In this document: positions 16,526 to 24,421 of the stretch, piece after piece | How the letters are laid out: every line of letters begins with the position of its first letter | Numbering within the stretch: position 1 is the stretch's first letter | NCBI GenBank assembly: GCA_947473045.1 | Contig: CANJCO010000024.1 | Location: 1 to 64,000, forward strand | DNA: 64,000 bases | Direction: 5' to 3' | Source of the DNA: Myxococcales bacterium | GTDB taxonomy: Bacteria; Myxococcota_A; Polyangia; Polyangiales; Polyangiaceae | Translations under genes and position numbers: made by a program | Notes under the pieces: model-generated | What the model saw: the letters and a program-made list of their open reading frames with translations, nothing else | Database searches by the model: none | What the model was told of the DNA's origin: nothing

Positions 16526-18051
16526 CGGAGCCCGAAAAAGGCTTCGACGCTGTGGAGAATGCGAACCTGCTCTTCTTCCGCGAAGCTGTCGCGCAAGTCG
16601 TCGGCCATACCCTCGCGCGCCGCTTTCAGCTCGGCGCGCCGCTTGGCCATCGTGTGGCTCATATCCTTTGCGAGCTCGGGGCGGGCCGCGAGAATCTGCT
16701 GGAAGCCGCTTTTGTCGAGGCGGTAGCACTCGACATCGGTGCGTGCGATCACGTCGGCCGCGCGAGGCGCTCCGGTCATCATGCCCATCTCGCCAAAGTA
16801 GCCGGGCGCCGTGATCGTCGACAGCAGCTTCGTGTCGTCGCCGTCCCGAAGCTGAATGTCTACCTCGCCCGCGATCAGGATGTAGAGCCAGTGAGCGACG
16901 TTGCCGGCGCGTGTGACCAGCTCTCCCGCCGCAAAAGGCGCGAATATGAGGTGCTCGGCGATCGATGCGCGCTCGTCATCGGTAAGCGGCGCGAACAGCG
17001 CGAGGTCGCTTAGCGCCTTCACTCGCGTCTCGCGGTGGCGCGCGAGACGGGCGGCCGGCGGCTCTTCCGTCATGAAGACGCTGCTGCTCGTCGGGCGGGC
17101 GAGCGGGATCCCGGCGCGCTTGAGGGCCATGTAGATTCGTTGGCGCACGAGCGAGCTCGTCGGGTCGTCGACGGCGAGGTCCGTAAGCCAGTAGCGCGCG
17201 GCGTAGTAGCCAAAGCTCTCCTTGCCGTCGCGAGAGAGGTCCATGACGATCGCGTGCGGCTTGGGGTCGACCGCCACGTTCGGAATCGCGCTCGCCTGCA
17301 GGGCCTCGTTCACCACGGCGACAACGCGCGACGGGGCGAAGCGAAAATCAACATTGAAATAGACCCAGAGGCGATGCTGTCGGGGTTGCCCCACGCGCTT
17401 GCCCAGAACGAGAATCTGGCTTTGAAGCAGGCTCGAGTTGGGCACGATCAGCGTGCCCCAGTCGCGTGTTTCGAGCACGCAATGCCGCCACCGTATTTCG
17501 CGAACCTTGCCCTGTCTGCCATTTTCGAGCTGCACCCAGTCGCCAACTTTTACCGAGCCGTCGAGCTGCAGCGCCACGCCGCCGATGACGTTGCCGAGCG
17601 TCGATTGCAGCGACAGGGCGAGCACCGCGGAGACCACCGCCGACGCGCCCAACACCGAGGTCGGATCGACGCCGGCGCTGTTCAGAGAGCCGAGCGTGGC
17701 GACGACGTAGGCGCACCCTGAGATGAGGTCGCTTGCGATGATCGGAACCGAAAACGCGAGCGCCGGCGTGATGACGTCGAAAATCGCGATCGCGACGAGG
17801 TTGATGACCACGAACGACTCAAGCAGGTGGCCGCTGAATTCGAGGCGATCGTGCCACAGCAAGAGCTTGGCGGAGCCGAGAGCACGCGCCGCGAACTCTG
17901 CGGCCACCGCGAGCACATACAGAATAAAGACCCGCCGGATTTTGTGCCGTCGGTCTCGTGAAAATCGGCTTACGAGGGCCGCGACGAGCACGAGCGCCGC
18001 GAAGAGGAGCCACAGCACGTGCCGCTCCGCCGCTTGAGCGAACCACTCCAA
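16522..18051 (-). CDS. MscS-type mechanosensitive channel fused to a cyclic-nucleotide-binding domain
   Basis: About 509 residues from TTG 18051, 17 bases after the sucA stop. The N-terminal third has several membrane helices (HVLWLLFAALVLVAALV, VVINLVAIAIFDVI, a pore-lining helix near VVSAVLALSLQSTLGNVIGG). The MscS beta domain follows (VGDWVQLENGRQGKVREIRWR, roughly residues 165-200). From about residue 345 there is a cNMP-binding domain with a phosphate-binding-cassette-like segment GYFGEMGMMTGAPRAADV. This matches the bacterial cyclic-nucleotide-gated (bCNG) branch of the MscS superfamily. The cassette has the Gly-Glu and Arg-Ala residues expected for cAMP or cGMP binding. Confidence 0.9.
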   Translation of the reverse strand: MEWFAQAAERHVLWLLFAALVLVAALVSRFSRDRRHKIRRVFILYVLAVAAEFAARALGSAKLLLWHDRLEFSGHLLESFVVINLVAIAIFDVITPALAFSVPIIASDLISGCAYVVATLGSLNSAGVDPTSVLGASAVVSAVLALSLQSTLGNVIGGVALQLDGSVKVGDWVQLENGRQGKVREIRWRHCVLETRDWGTLIVPNSSLLQSQILVLGKRVGQPRQHRLWVYFNVDFRFAPSRVVAVVNEALQASAIPNVAVDPKPHAIVMDLSRDGKESFGYYAARYWLTDLAVDDPTSSLVRQRIYMALKRAGIPLARPTSSSVFMTEEPPAARLARHRETRVKALSDLALFAPLTDDERASIAEHLIFAPFAAGELVTRAGNVAHWLYILIAGEVDIQLRDGDDTKLLSTITAPGYFGEMGMMTGAPRAADVIARTDVECYRLDKSGFQQILAARPELAKDMSHTMAKRRAELKAAREGMADDLRDSFAEEEQVRILHSVEAFFGLR

Positions 18052-18068
18052 GTTCGCCGATGCCCCCG

Positions 18069-20876
18069 TCAGCCGAACGCCGCGTCGAGCAACATTTTTT
18101 GTTCGAGCGCGTGGCTCGAACGACTGCCCGTGGCGGGGCTCGCGCTTTCGGCGCGCGCGGCGACCGTTAGCGGAAAGCGGCCGCCGAGAAGCTCCGGCAG
18201 GTGGGCGTTCATGAAATACCAGCCGCCCATGTTGCGGGGCTCTTCCTGGACCCACACGAGCTTGGTGCCGTCACGGAACGGCGCGAGCACGCGGCTGAGG
18301 GCGTCGCCGAGCGGGTAGAGCTGCTCGACGCGAATGATCGCGACGTCGTCGCGGCCAGCCTTTTTTCGGGCTTCGGCGAGATCGTAGTAGATTTTGCCGG
18401 AGCAGAGCAGCACGCGGCTGACCTTCTGCGGGTCTACCGCCGCGTCGCCAATGACGCGCTGGAAGCCCCCCGTGGCGAGCTCGTCGACTGTCGATACCGC
18501 GTCTTTGTGACGAAGCAGGCTCTTGGGGGTGAGCACGATCAGGGGCTTGCGCACCGGTCGCATCACCTGACGGCGAAGCGAGTGGAAAATCTGCGCAGGC
18601 GTCGTGAGGTTTTGAACCTGAATGTTGTCTTCGGCGGCGAGCTGCAAAAAGCGCTCGAGTCGCGCGCTCGAGTGCTCCGGGCCCTGTCCCTCGTAGCCGT
18701 GCGGCAGCAGCAGCACGAGGCCGGAAAGTCGGAGCCACTTGTCTTCAGCCGACGAGATGAACTGGTCGATAATGACCTGCGCCGTGTTCAGAAAGTCGCC
18801 AAATTGCGCCTCCCAAACCACGAGGCCGTCGGGGCGGTCGAGGCTGTATCCGTATTCGAAGCCGAGCACGCCGGCTTCCGAAAGGGGGCTGTCGAACACT
18901 TCGAACCGTCCCTGTCCGGCCGCGAGATGCGCCAGCGGTCGGTGCGGCACGCCGGTGTTTGCGTCGAACAGGGTCGCGTGACGGTGCGTGAACGTGCCGC
19001 GCTGGGAGTCCTGACCGGTCAGGCGGACGGGGACCCCCTGCGTCAGCAGCGTGGCGTATGCGAGGTGCTCGGCTGCGCCCCAGTTGAGCGGCTTGCCCGC
19101 GTGCGCATTGGCGCGGCGATCCTGCGTGAACACCGCGTGGACTTTGGCGTTCGGCGTGAAGCCCGCGGGCAGCACGGCCATCGTGTCGACGAGCGCCAGG
19201 AGCGCCTCTCGCGGCACTGTGGTTTCGACCTCCGCGACAGCGGCGTCGGGGCCGCCCTTATAGTTCGCCCACAGTCCCTGCATGGCGCTTGGCGGCTTGA
19301 GGTAGTCGCCGCTCCGCGCGTCGGCGAGCGCGGCATCGAGTACGGCCTTTCTGGCCTCCGCGATTTCCTGAGCCTGCTCGCGCGTGATTTGTCCGGCGGC
19401 CACGAGGCGCTCGACGTACATCTTGCGAACGCCGGGCTTTTTGTCGATGAGCGCGTACATCAGCGGCTGCGTGAAGCGCGGCTCGTCGCCCTCGTTATGA
19501 CCGTACTTGCGGTAGCAGTACATGTCGATCACGACGTCTTTTCCGAAGCGCTGCCGGAACTCGATCGCGTGCTTCGCGACCACCACCACGGCCTCGGGAT
19601 CTTCACCGTTTACGTGAAAAACGGGCACCTTCATCATGCGGGTGATGTCGGTGCAGTAGCGCGTCGAGCGCGAGTCGCTGGGCAGCGTTGTGAAGCCGAT
19701 CTGATTGTTTACGACGACGTGTACGGTGCCGCCCGTGGCGTAGCCTTCGAGGCCCGCGAGGTTGAGCGTCTCGGGCACGATGCCCTGGCCCATGAACGCA
19801 GCGTCGCCGTGAATCAGCAGCGGCATCACGTCGCGACGTGCGCCCCGCTCCGTGGCGCGGTCCTGCTTGGCGCGAACGCGGCCTTCGACGACGGGATTGA
19901 CCCACTCGAGATGCGAGGGGTTGAAGCACATCGTGAGGTGAACGTGATTGCCCTTTTCGGTCGTCGTGTCGCTTGAATAGCCGAGGTGGTATTTCACGTC
20001 GCCGCCGCCGAGGAATCGGTCGGGGTGCTTGTCGTCGAAGCCAGCGAAAATCTCGCGAGCCTTCTTTCCGAGCGTGTTCACGAGCACGTTGAGGCGGCCG
20101 CGGTGGGCCATGCCGAAGACGATTTCTTCGACGCCCCGATCGCCCGACTCCTGAATGAGCACGTCGAGCATCGCGATGAGGCTCTCGGCGCCCTCGGCGC
20201 TGAAGCGCTTCTCGCCGACGAAATTTTTGGCGAGGAACTGCTCGAACGCTTCGGCATCGGTGAGCTTCGTCAGAATGCGGATTGCCCGCTCTTTTCCGAG
20301 GTTTGCGCGGTTGCGCGAGCTCTCCATCTGCTCCCGCAGCCAGACGCGCATCTCGGGAGACTCGATGTGCGTAAACTCGACTCCGATCGACCCGCAATAC
20401 GTCTCGCGCAGGTGCGCGATGATGTCGCGAAGCGTCGCGGTCTCGGCGACGCCGCCGAGGTTGAGCGTTGGGAAGGTGCGGTCGAGATCGCTGTCGGCCA
20501 GGCCGTAGTTGGCCAGGTCGAGTTCGCTCGCGCCAGACGGCGCCGCGCCGATCGGATCGACGTTGGCGTAGAGGTGGCCGCGCACGCGATAGGCGTTGAT
20601 GAGCGCGTAGACCCTTCCGCCGGCTTCAGCCTCGGCGAGCACGCTCGGCGGCGGCAGCGACTCGTTGGGCATGTCGAGATGCACAGCCGCGGCGGGGCGC
20701 GATTGGGCTTCGCGGAGCGGGAGAGTCGCGGGCGCAGGCTCGCCGCCGTTGGTGCGCTGGGTGCCGCCGGCGCCGAAGAAGTCGCGCCACTTCTCGTCGA
20801 CTCCCTGCGGGCTCTGAAGCCACAGTGCGTGGAGGTCTTCGACGTATCCAGCGTTGATTCCGAACTCTTCGAACAT
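18069..20876 (-). CDS. sucA: 2-oxoglutarate dehydrogenase E1 component
   Basis: Thiamine-diphosphate E1 subunit of the TCA-cycle 2-oxoglutarate dehydrogenase complex. 935 residues, almost the E. coli size (933), from ATG 20876 (MFEEFGINAGYVEDLHALW, the usual E2-binding N-terminus). The ThDP/Mg region reads GDAAFMGQGIVPETLNL...VVVNNQIGFTTLP, and GMAHRGRLNVLVN and YCYRKYGHNEGDEP are standard family blocks. The E2 gene (sucB) is not in this window. The MscS-CNB gene follows 17 bases downstream, so both may be on one transcript. Confidence 0.97.
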   Translation of the reverse strand: MFEEFGINAGYVEDLHALWLQSPQGVDEKWRDFFGAGGTQRTNGGEPAPATLPLREAQSRPAAAVHLDMPNESLPPPSVLAEAEAGGRVYALINAYRVRGHLYANVDPIGAAPSGASELDLANYGLADSDLDRTFPTLNLGGVAETATLRDIIAHLRETYCGSIGVEFTHIESPEMRVWLREQMESSRNRANLGKERAIRILTKLTDAEAFEQFLAKNFVGEKRFSAEGAESLIAMLDVLIQESGDRGVEEIVFGMAHRGRLNVLVNTLGKKAREIFAGFDDKHPDRFLGGGDVKYHLGYSSDTTTEKGNHVHLTMCFNPSHLEWVNPVVEGRVRAKQDRATERGARRDVMPLLIHGDAAFMGQGIVPETLNLAGLEGYATGGTVHVVVNNQIGFTTLPSDSRSTRYCTDITRMMKVPVFHVNGEDPEAVVVVAKHAIEFRQRFGKDVVIDMYCYRKYGHNEGDEPRFTQPLMYALIDKKPGVRKMYVERLVAAGQITREQAQEIAEARKAVLDAALADARSGDYLKPPSAMQGLWANYKGGPDAAVAEVETTVPREALLALVDTMAVLPAGFTPNAKVHAVFTQDRRANAHAGKPLNWGAAEHLAYATLLTQGVPVRLTGQDSQRGTFTHRHATLFDANTGVPHRPLAHLAAGQGRFEVFDSPLSEAGVLGFEYGYSLDRPDGLVVWEAQFGDFLNTAQVIIDQFISSAEDKWLRLSGLVLLLPHGYEGQGPEHSSARLERFLQLAAEDNIQVQNLTTPAQIFHSLRRQVMRPVRKPLIVLTPKSLLRHKDAVSTVDELATGGFQRVIGDAAVDPQKVSRVLLCSGKIYYDLAEARKKAGRDDVAIIRVEQLYPLGDALSRVLAPFRDGTKLVWVQEEPRNMGGWYFMNAHLPELLGGRFPLTVAARAESASPATGSRSSHALEQKMLLDAAFG

Positions 20877-20988
20877 TTTGTCGTTTTCTGAAGATGGGGC
20901 CAGGTCACGAGCGGGCGCCGCGCGTACGATCGGCCCTTTCTAGCGCAAAAAAACGCGCAGGGAGAGCCAATTTACCGCGGAAAAAGAG

Positions 20989-21849
20989 TCACTTCGCGCT
21001 CAGGAAATCGGCGAGATCGACGTCGGGATCCGATGCCACGACGACGGCCAGAAGCGCACCGGACCTGACCGGGCCGCCCGACGGCGCAACGTGCACGCCG
21101 GCGGCATCGCGCCACAGCACGACGGAGAGCGCCTGCGTCGCGCGCGGCGCGCCAGCGTCCTGCGGGGTCCGCGGCGATCTCGCAAAAACGCCATTTTGCG
21201 CAGTGTCCGTGTTGAAGTCAGGCAGCTTGTCGCCCGCGAGGACTTCCGTCGGCCACGCGTCCATCTCGGCTGCGCTGGGCGATCCAACCGGCGGCGAGGT
21301 GGGCATTTGCGACGTTGTTCGGCGGGGCGACGGCTGCGCCTGGGCGCGCAGTTCCGAGGCCTCGGGCAGGCTCTTGCTCCGCGCTTTCGGGCGCATCGCG
21401 GGCGCCGCCGCCGCCGCGATGCGCGTGTTGTGCGTGTCTGTTTTCTCTTCGGTCACCAACGAGGGCTTGCGGCTCCGATTGGGCGGCGATCGGTCGGCTT
21501 GCGGCGTCTGCGGAAACGCGGGAGGGCGCGTAGCCGGCCGCTGCGGCTGCGCGCCTGCGCTCACGTTCGGCCTCGGGATCGACGGCTGCGCCTGGGTCGG
21601 ACGCCCGGGCAGCGGCGGCGGTGGACGCGACGCAGCGGCCGGGCCGAGCGCGGTGGCCAGGCTCGCCGCGGCTTTCGCCAGCTCGAGCGCGCGCAGGTCA
21701 TCCTCGACCTCCGATGCCGCCTCAGCCGCGCGACGCAGCGATCGCAGCGCTTCTGCCTTGCGGCCCTGCGACCATTCGGCCTTGGCCGCGGCGAGCGCGC
21801 GAGTGACGGTGTCGTGGTCGGCCTTCTTCGCGTCGGGGATGGAGCTCAT
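20989..21849 (-). CDS. Proline-rich, largely disordered protein of unknown function
   Basis: 286 residues from ATG 21849. The N-terminal ~75 residues are helical (HDTVTRALAAAKAEWSQGRKAEALRSLRRAAEAA), like one or two TPR-type helices. Residues ~75-200 are Pro/Gln/Arg/Ser-rich and probably disordered. The C-terminal ~60 residues (LSVVLWRDAAGVHVAPSGG, LLAVVVASDPDVDLADFLS) look folded. No signal peptide or membrane segment. It lies 112 bases upstream of sucA on the same strand, so it may be the first gene of that transcript. Function unknown. Confidence 0.65.
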   Translation of the reverse strand: MSSIPDAKKADHDTVTRALAAAKAEWSQGRKAEALRSLRRAAEAASEVEDDLRALELAKAAASLATALGPAAASRPPPPLPGRPTQAQPSIPRPNVSAGAQPQRPATRPPAFPQTPQADRSPPNRSRKPSLVTEEKTDTHNTRIAAAAAPAMRPKARSKSLPEASELRAQAQPSPRRTTSQMPTSPPVGSPSAAEMDAWPTEVLAGDKLPDFNTDTAQNGVFARSPRTPQDAGAPRATQALSVVLWRDAAGVHVAPSGGPVRSGALLAVVVASDPDVDLADFLSAK

Positions 21850-22056
21850 GGTTTGGGATGAAGTGTCGGTCAACCTCGCGAGCGCGTCCAATCGAGAATC
21901 GACGTTTTGGGGCGCCCGCGGCGCATTTTGGCGCCCCGGCCGCGATGGTGCGCCAAACAAGGCGCGCTCAAACGGCCTGCGGAGTCCCGGCGCGTGCCTC
22001 GCCGTGGGTGCGCGCGTTGCAGACGCGCTCGCGCCGGTGTACTCGCAGCGATCGCG

Positions 22057-22257
22057 ATGAACGTTATGATCAACGGAGCGTTGACGCCCGTCCGCGATGG
22101 CCTCACGGTCCGCGCGCTGATCGAGGACCTCGGGCTTGGTGGCGGCCCGGTTGCCGTCGAAATCAATCGCGCGATCGTGCCGCGCGCCCAGCATGCCGAG
22201 CATTTGATCGCAGCCGGGGACGTGATCGAGCTCGTGCACCTGGTCGGCGGCGGCTGA
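22057..22257 (+). CDS. thiS: Sulfur carrier protein ThiS
   Basis: 66-residue ubiquitin-fold protein that carries sulfur as a C-terminal thiocarboxylate for building the thiazole of thiamine. ATG 22057 starts MNVMINGALTPVRDGLTVRALIEDLGL. The conserved core VAVEINRAIVPRAQH..HLIAAGDVIELVHLVGGG and the terminal Gly-Gly are present, as required for adenylation by ThiF. No other thi gene is adjacent, so it is an isolated copy here. It lies divergent to the Pro-rich protein gene. Confidence 0.92.
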   Translation: MNVMINGALTPVRDGLTVRALIEDLGLGGGPVAVEINRAIVPRAQHAEHLIAAGDVIELVHLVGGG

Positions 22258-22258
22258 G

Positions 22259-22384
22259 TTACTCGCGAGCGCGTCGCTTCTTTTTTTCGAGTCCGGCACG
22301 GGCGGCTCGCGCCCCGAGCACGTAGCCCAAAATGGTGCCAATCAGCAGCACGCCTGGAATGAAAATGACGTGTTCGATCGGCAT
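22259..22384 (-). CDS. 41-residue single-pass membrane protein in the ccm cluster
   Basis: ATG 22384 gives 41 residues: a short N-terminus MPIEH, one hydrophobic helix (VIFIPGVLLIGTILGYVLG) and a basic C-terminus rich in Arg and Lys (GLEKKKRRARE). It starts five bases after the ccmD-like stop, on the same strand, and its stop lies one base from the thiS stop on the other strand. The size and layout resemble the small accessory membrane proteins often found with cytochrome c maturation genes. It could help assemble or stabilise the heme transporter. Function is inferred from context only. Confidence 0.65.
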   Translation of the reverse strand: MPIEHVIFIPGVLLIGTILGYVLGARAARAGLEKKKRRARE

Positions 22385-22389
22385 CGGAG

Positions 22390-22641
22390 CTACTTTTTGT
22401 CGGCCAACGCGCGATCGAGAGCCCGCTCGACGTCATCGAGGCGCGCGTGGAGGCCTCGCTGCTTGCGCCAGAGCATGAACAGCCAGCCCATCAAAATAAG
22501 CCAGATCGCAGCGTAAGCCTCGACGAGGAGCACGGTGCCGCTGTGCGTCTCGGTGCCGCCTTCGACGGCTCGGAAGGTCGAGGCGCGGCCCTCAGGCTCT
22601 GCGCTGGCGGAAGGCGCCGGGGTCGGAATCTGCTGCGTCAC
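22390..22641 (-). CDS. CcmD-like small membrane protein of cytochrome c maturation
   Basis: 83 residues from ATG 22641, which overlaps the ccmC stop by four bases. One membrane helix (VEAYAAIWLILMGWLFMLW) is followed by a basic, coiled-coil-like cytoplasmic tail (RKQRGLHARLDDVERALDRAL). This is the layout of CcmD, which frees heme-loaded CcmE from the CcmABC transporter. Small CcmD proteins diverge strongly, so the assignment rests on layout and position directly after ccmC. Confidence 0.75.
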   Translation of the reverse strand: MTQQIPTPAPSASAEPEGRASTFRAVEGGTETHSGTVLLVEAYAAIWLILMGWLFMLWRKQRGLHARLDDVERALDRALADKK

Positions 22642-23375
22642 GTGTCTGCTCCTTGTTCGTCTTCGCCCAGGCCTGTGTCGATGAGGTCTTCTTCAGCGAG
22701 TTCGAGCCTGTTTTTCGCTGTTTCGAGGCGCACGCGCGCCCAAAGGGCGGCGACCACAAACAGGGTGAAGGCGACGAAGCTGAGCGTGAGGGCGAGCTTC
22801 ATGTCGGGGTGCTGCAGTCCGCCGCCTTTGGCCGTGATGACCGTTGGGTGCTGGCCGCTCCACTTTTGAACGCTGAAGTGAATGATGGGCAGGTTCGCGG
22901 CTCCGAGCACGCCGAGCGCCGCAGAAAAACGTTTTTCACCCTCGCCGTCCCCCGCGAACGCGCGAAGCACCAGGTAGGCGACGTAAATCAGCACGCTCAG
23001 CATCGCCGTCGTCAAGCGCGGGTCCCACGTCCAGTAGTATCCCCACGCCTTCGCGGCCCAAAGCGGCCCGGTCACGAGCACGATGGCGCCGAACACCACG
23101 GCGATCTCAGCGCCTGCGCGCGCAACAGCATCCCACAGCGATGAGCGGGTAAGCAGGTAGCCGACCGAGCCGACGAAGCACGCCACCGCGCCGAGGTACA
23201 TGCTGTAGGCACTCGGCACGTGGAAGTAGAAAATCTTCTGCACGATGCCCATCGTCTTTTCGACGGGCGCACTGAAAAATACGAGCGCGAGGGTGGCGTT
23301 GAAGAGCGCTGTCGACGCCGCCACGAGGGCGCAGAAGATCACGTCGCTCGCAGTGCTTCGTGGCCGGACGGGCAT
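22638..23375 (-). CDS. ccmC: Cytochrome c maturation heme-transport permease CcmC
   Basis: Membrane subunit that presents heme to CcmE on the periplasmic side. ATG 23375 (MPVRPRSTASDV) gives 245 residues and avoids overlapping accA. A longer ATG at 23462 would overlap accA by 50 bases. About six hydrophobic helices are visible. The WWD-type heme-handling motif is AAKAWGYYWTWDPRLTT, and flanking His residues lie in IFYFHVPSA and IIHFSVQKWS. Family members are about 220-250 residues. ccmA, ccmB and ccmE are not in the window. Confidence 0.9.
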   Translation of the reverse strand: MPVRPRSTASDVIFCALVAASTALFNATLALVFFSAPVEKTMGIVQKIFYFHVPSAYSMYLGAVACFVGSVGYLLTRSSLWDAVARAGAEIAVVFGAIVLVTGPLWAAKAWGYYWTWDPRLTTAMLSVLIYVAYLVLRAFAGDGEGEKRFSAALGVLGAANLPIIHFSVQKWSGQHPTVITAKGGGLQHPDMKLALTLSFVAFTLFVVAALWARVRLETAKNRLELAEEDLIDTGLGEDEQGADT

Positions 23376-23412
23376 CACTTGACGGTAGTGCGCGCGCTCG
23401 CCAGCAGCAAGA

Positions 23413-24366
23413 TCAGCCGACGAATGCGCCGAGGCCGCGGAAGCGCGCGTACCGGTGCTCAACGATAGCCTCGGGCGACAGAGCGCAGAGCGTAGCGAGC
23501 GATTCTGCGATCGATGCCTCGACGAGCTTGGCCGCAGCGTAGGCGTCCTGATGGGCTCCGCCGGGCGGCTCGTTGACGATGCGATCGACGATACCGAGGG
23601 CGAGCAGATCGGTCGAAGTCATCTTCATGGCTTGCGCGGCGAGATCGCTCTTGCTGCCGTCTTTCCAGAGAATCGACGCGCAACCTTCAGGCGAAATCAC
23701 GCTGTAGGTGCCATATTCCTGCACGAGCACGTGGTTGGCGACGCCGAGCGCGAGCGCTCCGCCGGAGCCACCTTCGCCGATGATCGTCGCGATGATCGGC
23801 ACGCGAGCGCGCGCCATGGCCGCGAGACATGCGCCGATCGCTTCGCTCTGGCCGCGCTCTTCTGCACCGATACCGGGATAGGCTCCTTGCGTATCGACAA
23901 AGGTGAGGATCGGCAGTCGGAACTTGTCGGCCAGCTCGTAGAGCCGGGTCGCCTTGCGGTTGCCTTCGGGGTTGGCCTGGCCGAAGTTGCGCGTGACTTT
24001 TTCTTTCGTGCTGCGGCCCTTCTGGTGGCCGACGACGACAACACTTTGGCCGCGAAATCGGGCGAGTCCGCCAACGATAGCGGGATCATCGCCGAAGCGC
24101 CGATCGCCGTGCAGCTCAAGAAAATCGGTCGTGATGTGCTCGATGTAGTCGAGGGTGTAGGGGCGGGCAGGGTGCCGGCACAGCTGCACTTTTTGCCACG
24201 GCGTAAGGCTCGAAAACAGCTCGCGGGCGAGGTGCGCGGTCTGTTCCTCGAGCTGACGAAGCTCGCTTGCGAGCGATGCGTCGCGCTCGGCCAGCTCGCG
24301 CAGCTCACGCACGCGGGCGATGAGATCGACAATCGGCTTCTCGAAGGGGAGGGCGAAGGCAGCCAC
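23413..24366 (-). CDS. accA: Acetyl-CoA carboxylase carboxyltransferase subunit alpha
   Basis: Alpha half of the carboxyltransferase that moves CO2 from carboxybiotin to acetyl-CoA, giving malonyl-CoA for fatty acid synthesis. 317 residues from ATG 24366, the usual size. Family blocks include PYTLDYIEHITTDFLELHGD, DTQGAYPGIGAEERGQSEAI and GEGGSGGALALGVANHVLV, followed by YSVISPEGCASILWKD. accD is not nearby, which is common. It lies between the FHA-GAF-cyclase and ccmC genes on the same strand. Confidence 0.97.
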   Translation of the reverse strand: MAAFALPFEKPIVDLIARVRELRELAERDASLASELRQLEEQTAHLARELFSSLTPWQKVQLCRHPARPYTLDYIEHITTDFLELHGDRRFGDDPAIVGGLARFRGQSVVVVGHQKGRSTKEKVTRNFGQANPEGNRKATRLYELADKFRLPILTFVDTQGAYPGIGAEERGQSEAIGACLAAMARARVPIIATIIGEGGSGGALALGVANHVLVQEYGTYSVISPEGCASILWKDGSKSDLAAQAMKMTSTDLLALGIVDRIVNEPPGGAHQDAYAAAKLVEASIAESLATLCALSPEAIVEHRYARFRGLGAFVG

Positions 24367-24421
24367 GGTTGCACAACGCTACCACAACGGCCGCGGCGCC
24401 AAAGCACGGGGTTTTGGCGCA

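Noticed and set aside
18201..19976. Plus-strand open frame of ~590 codons opposite sucA
   Set aside because: sucA matches its family over the full length; the opposite frame is Val/Arg/His-rich and lacks any motif.
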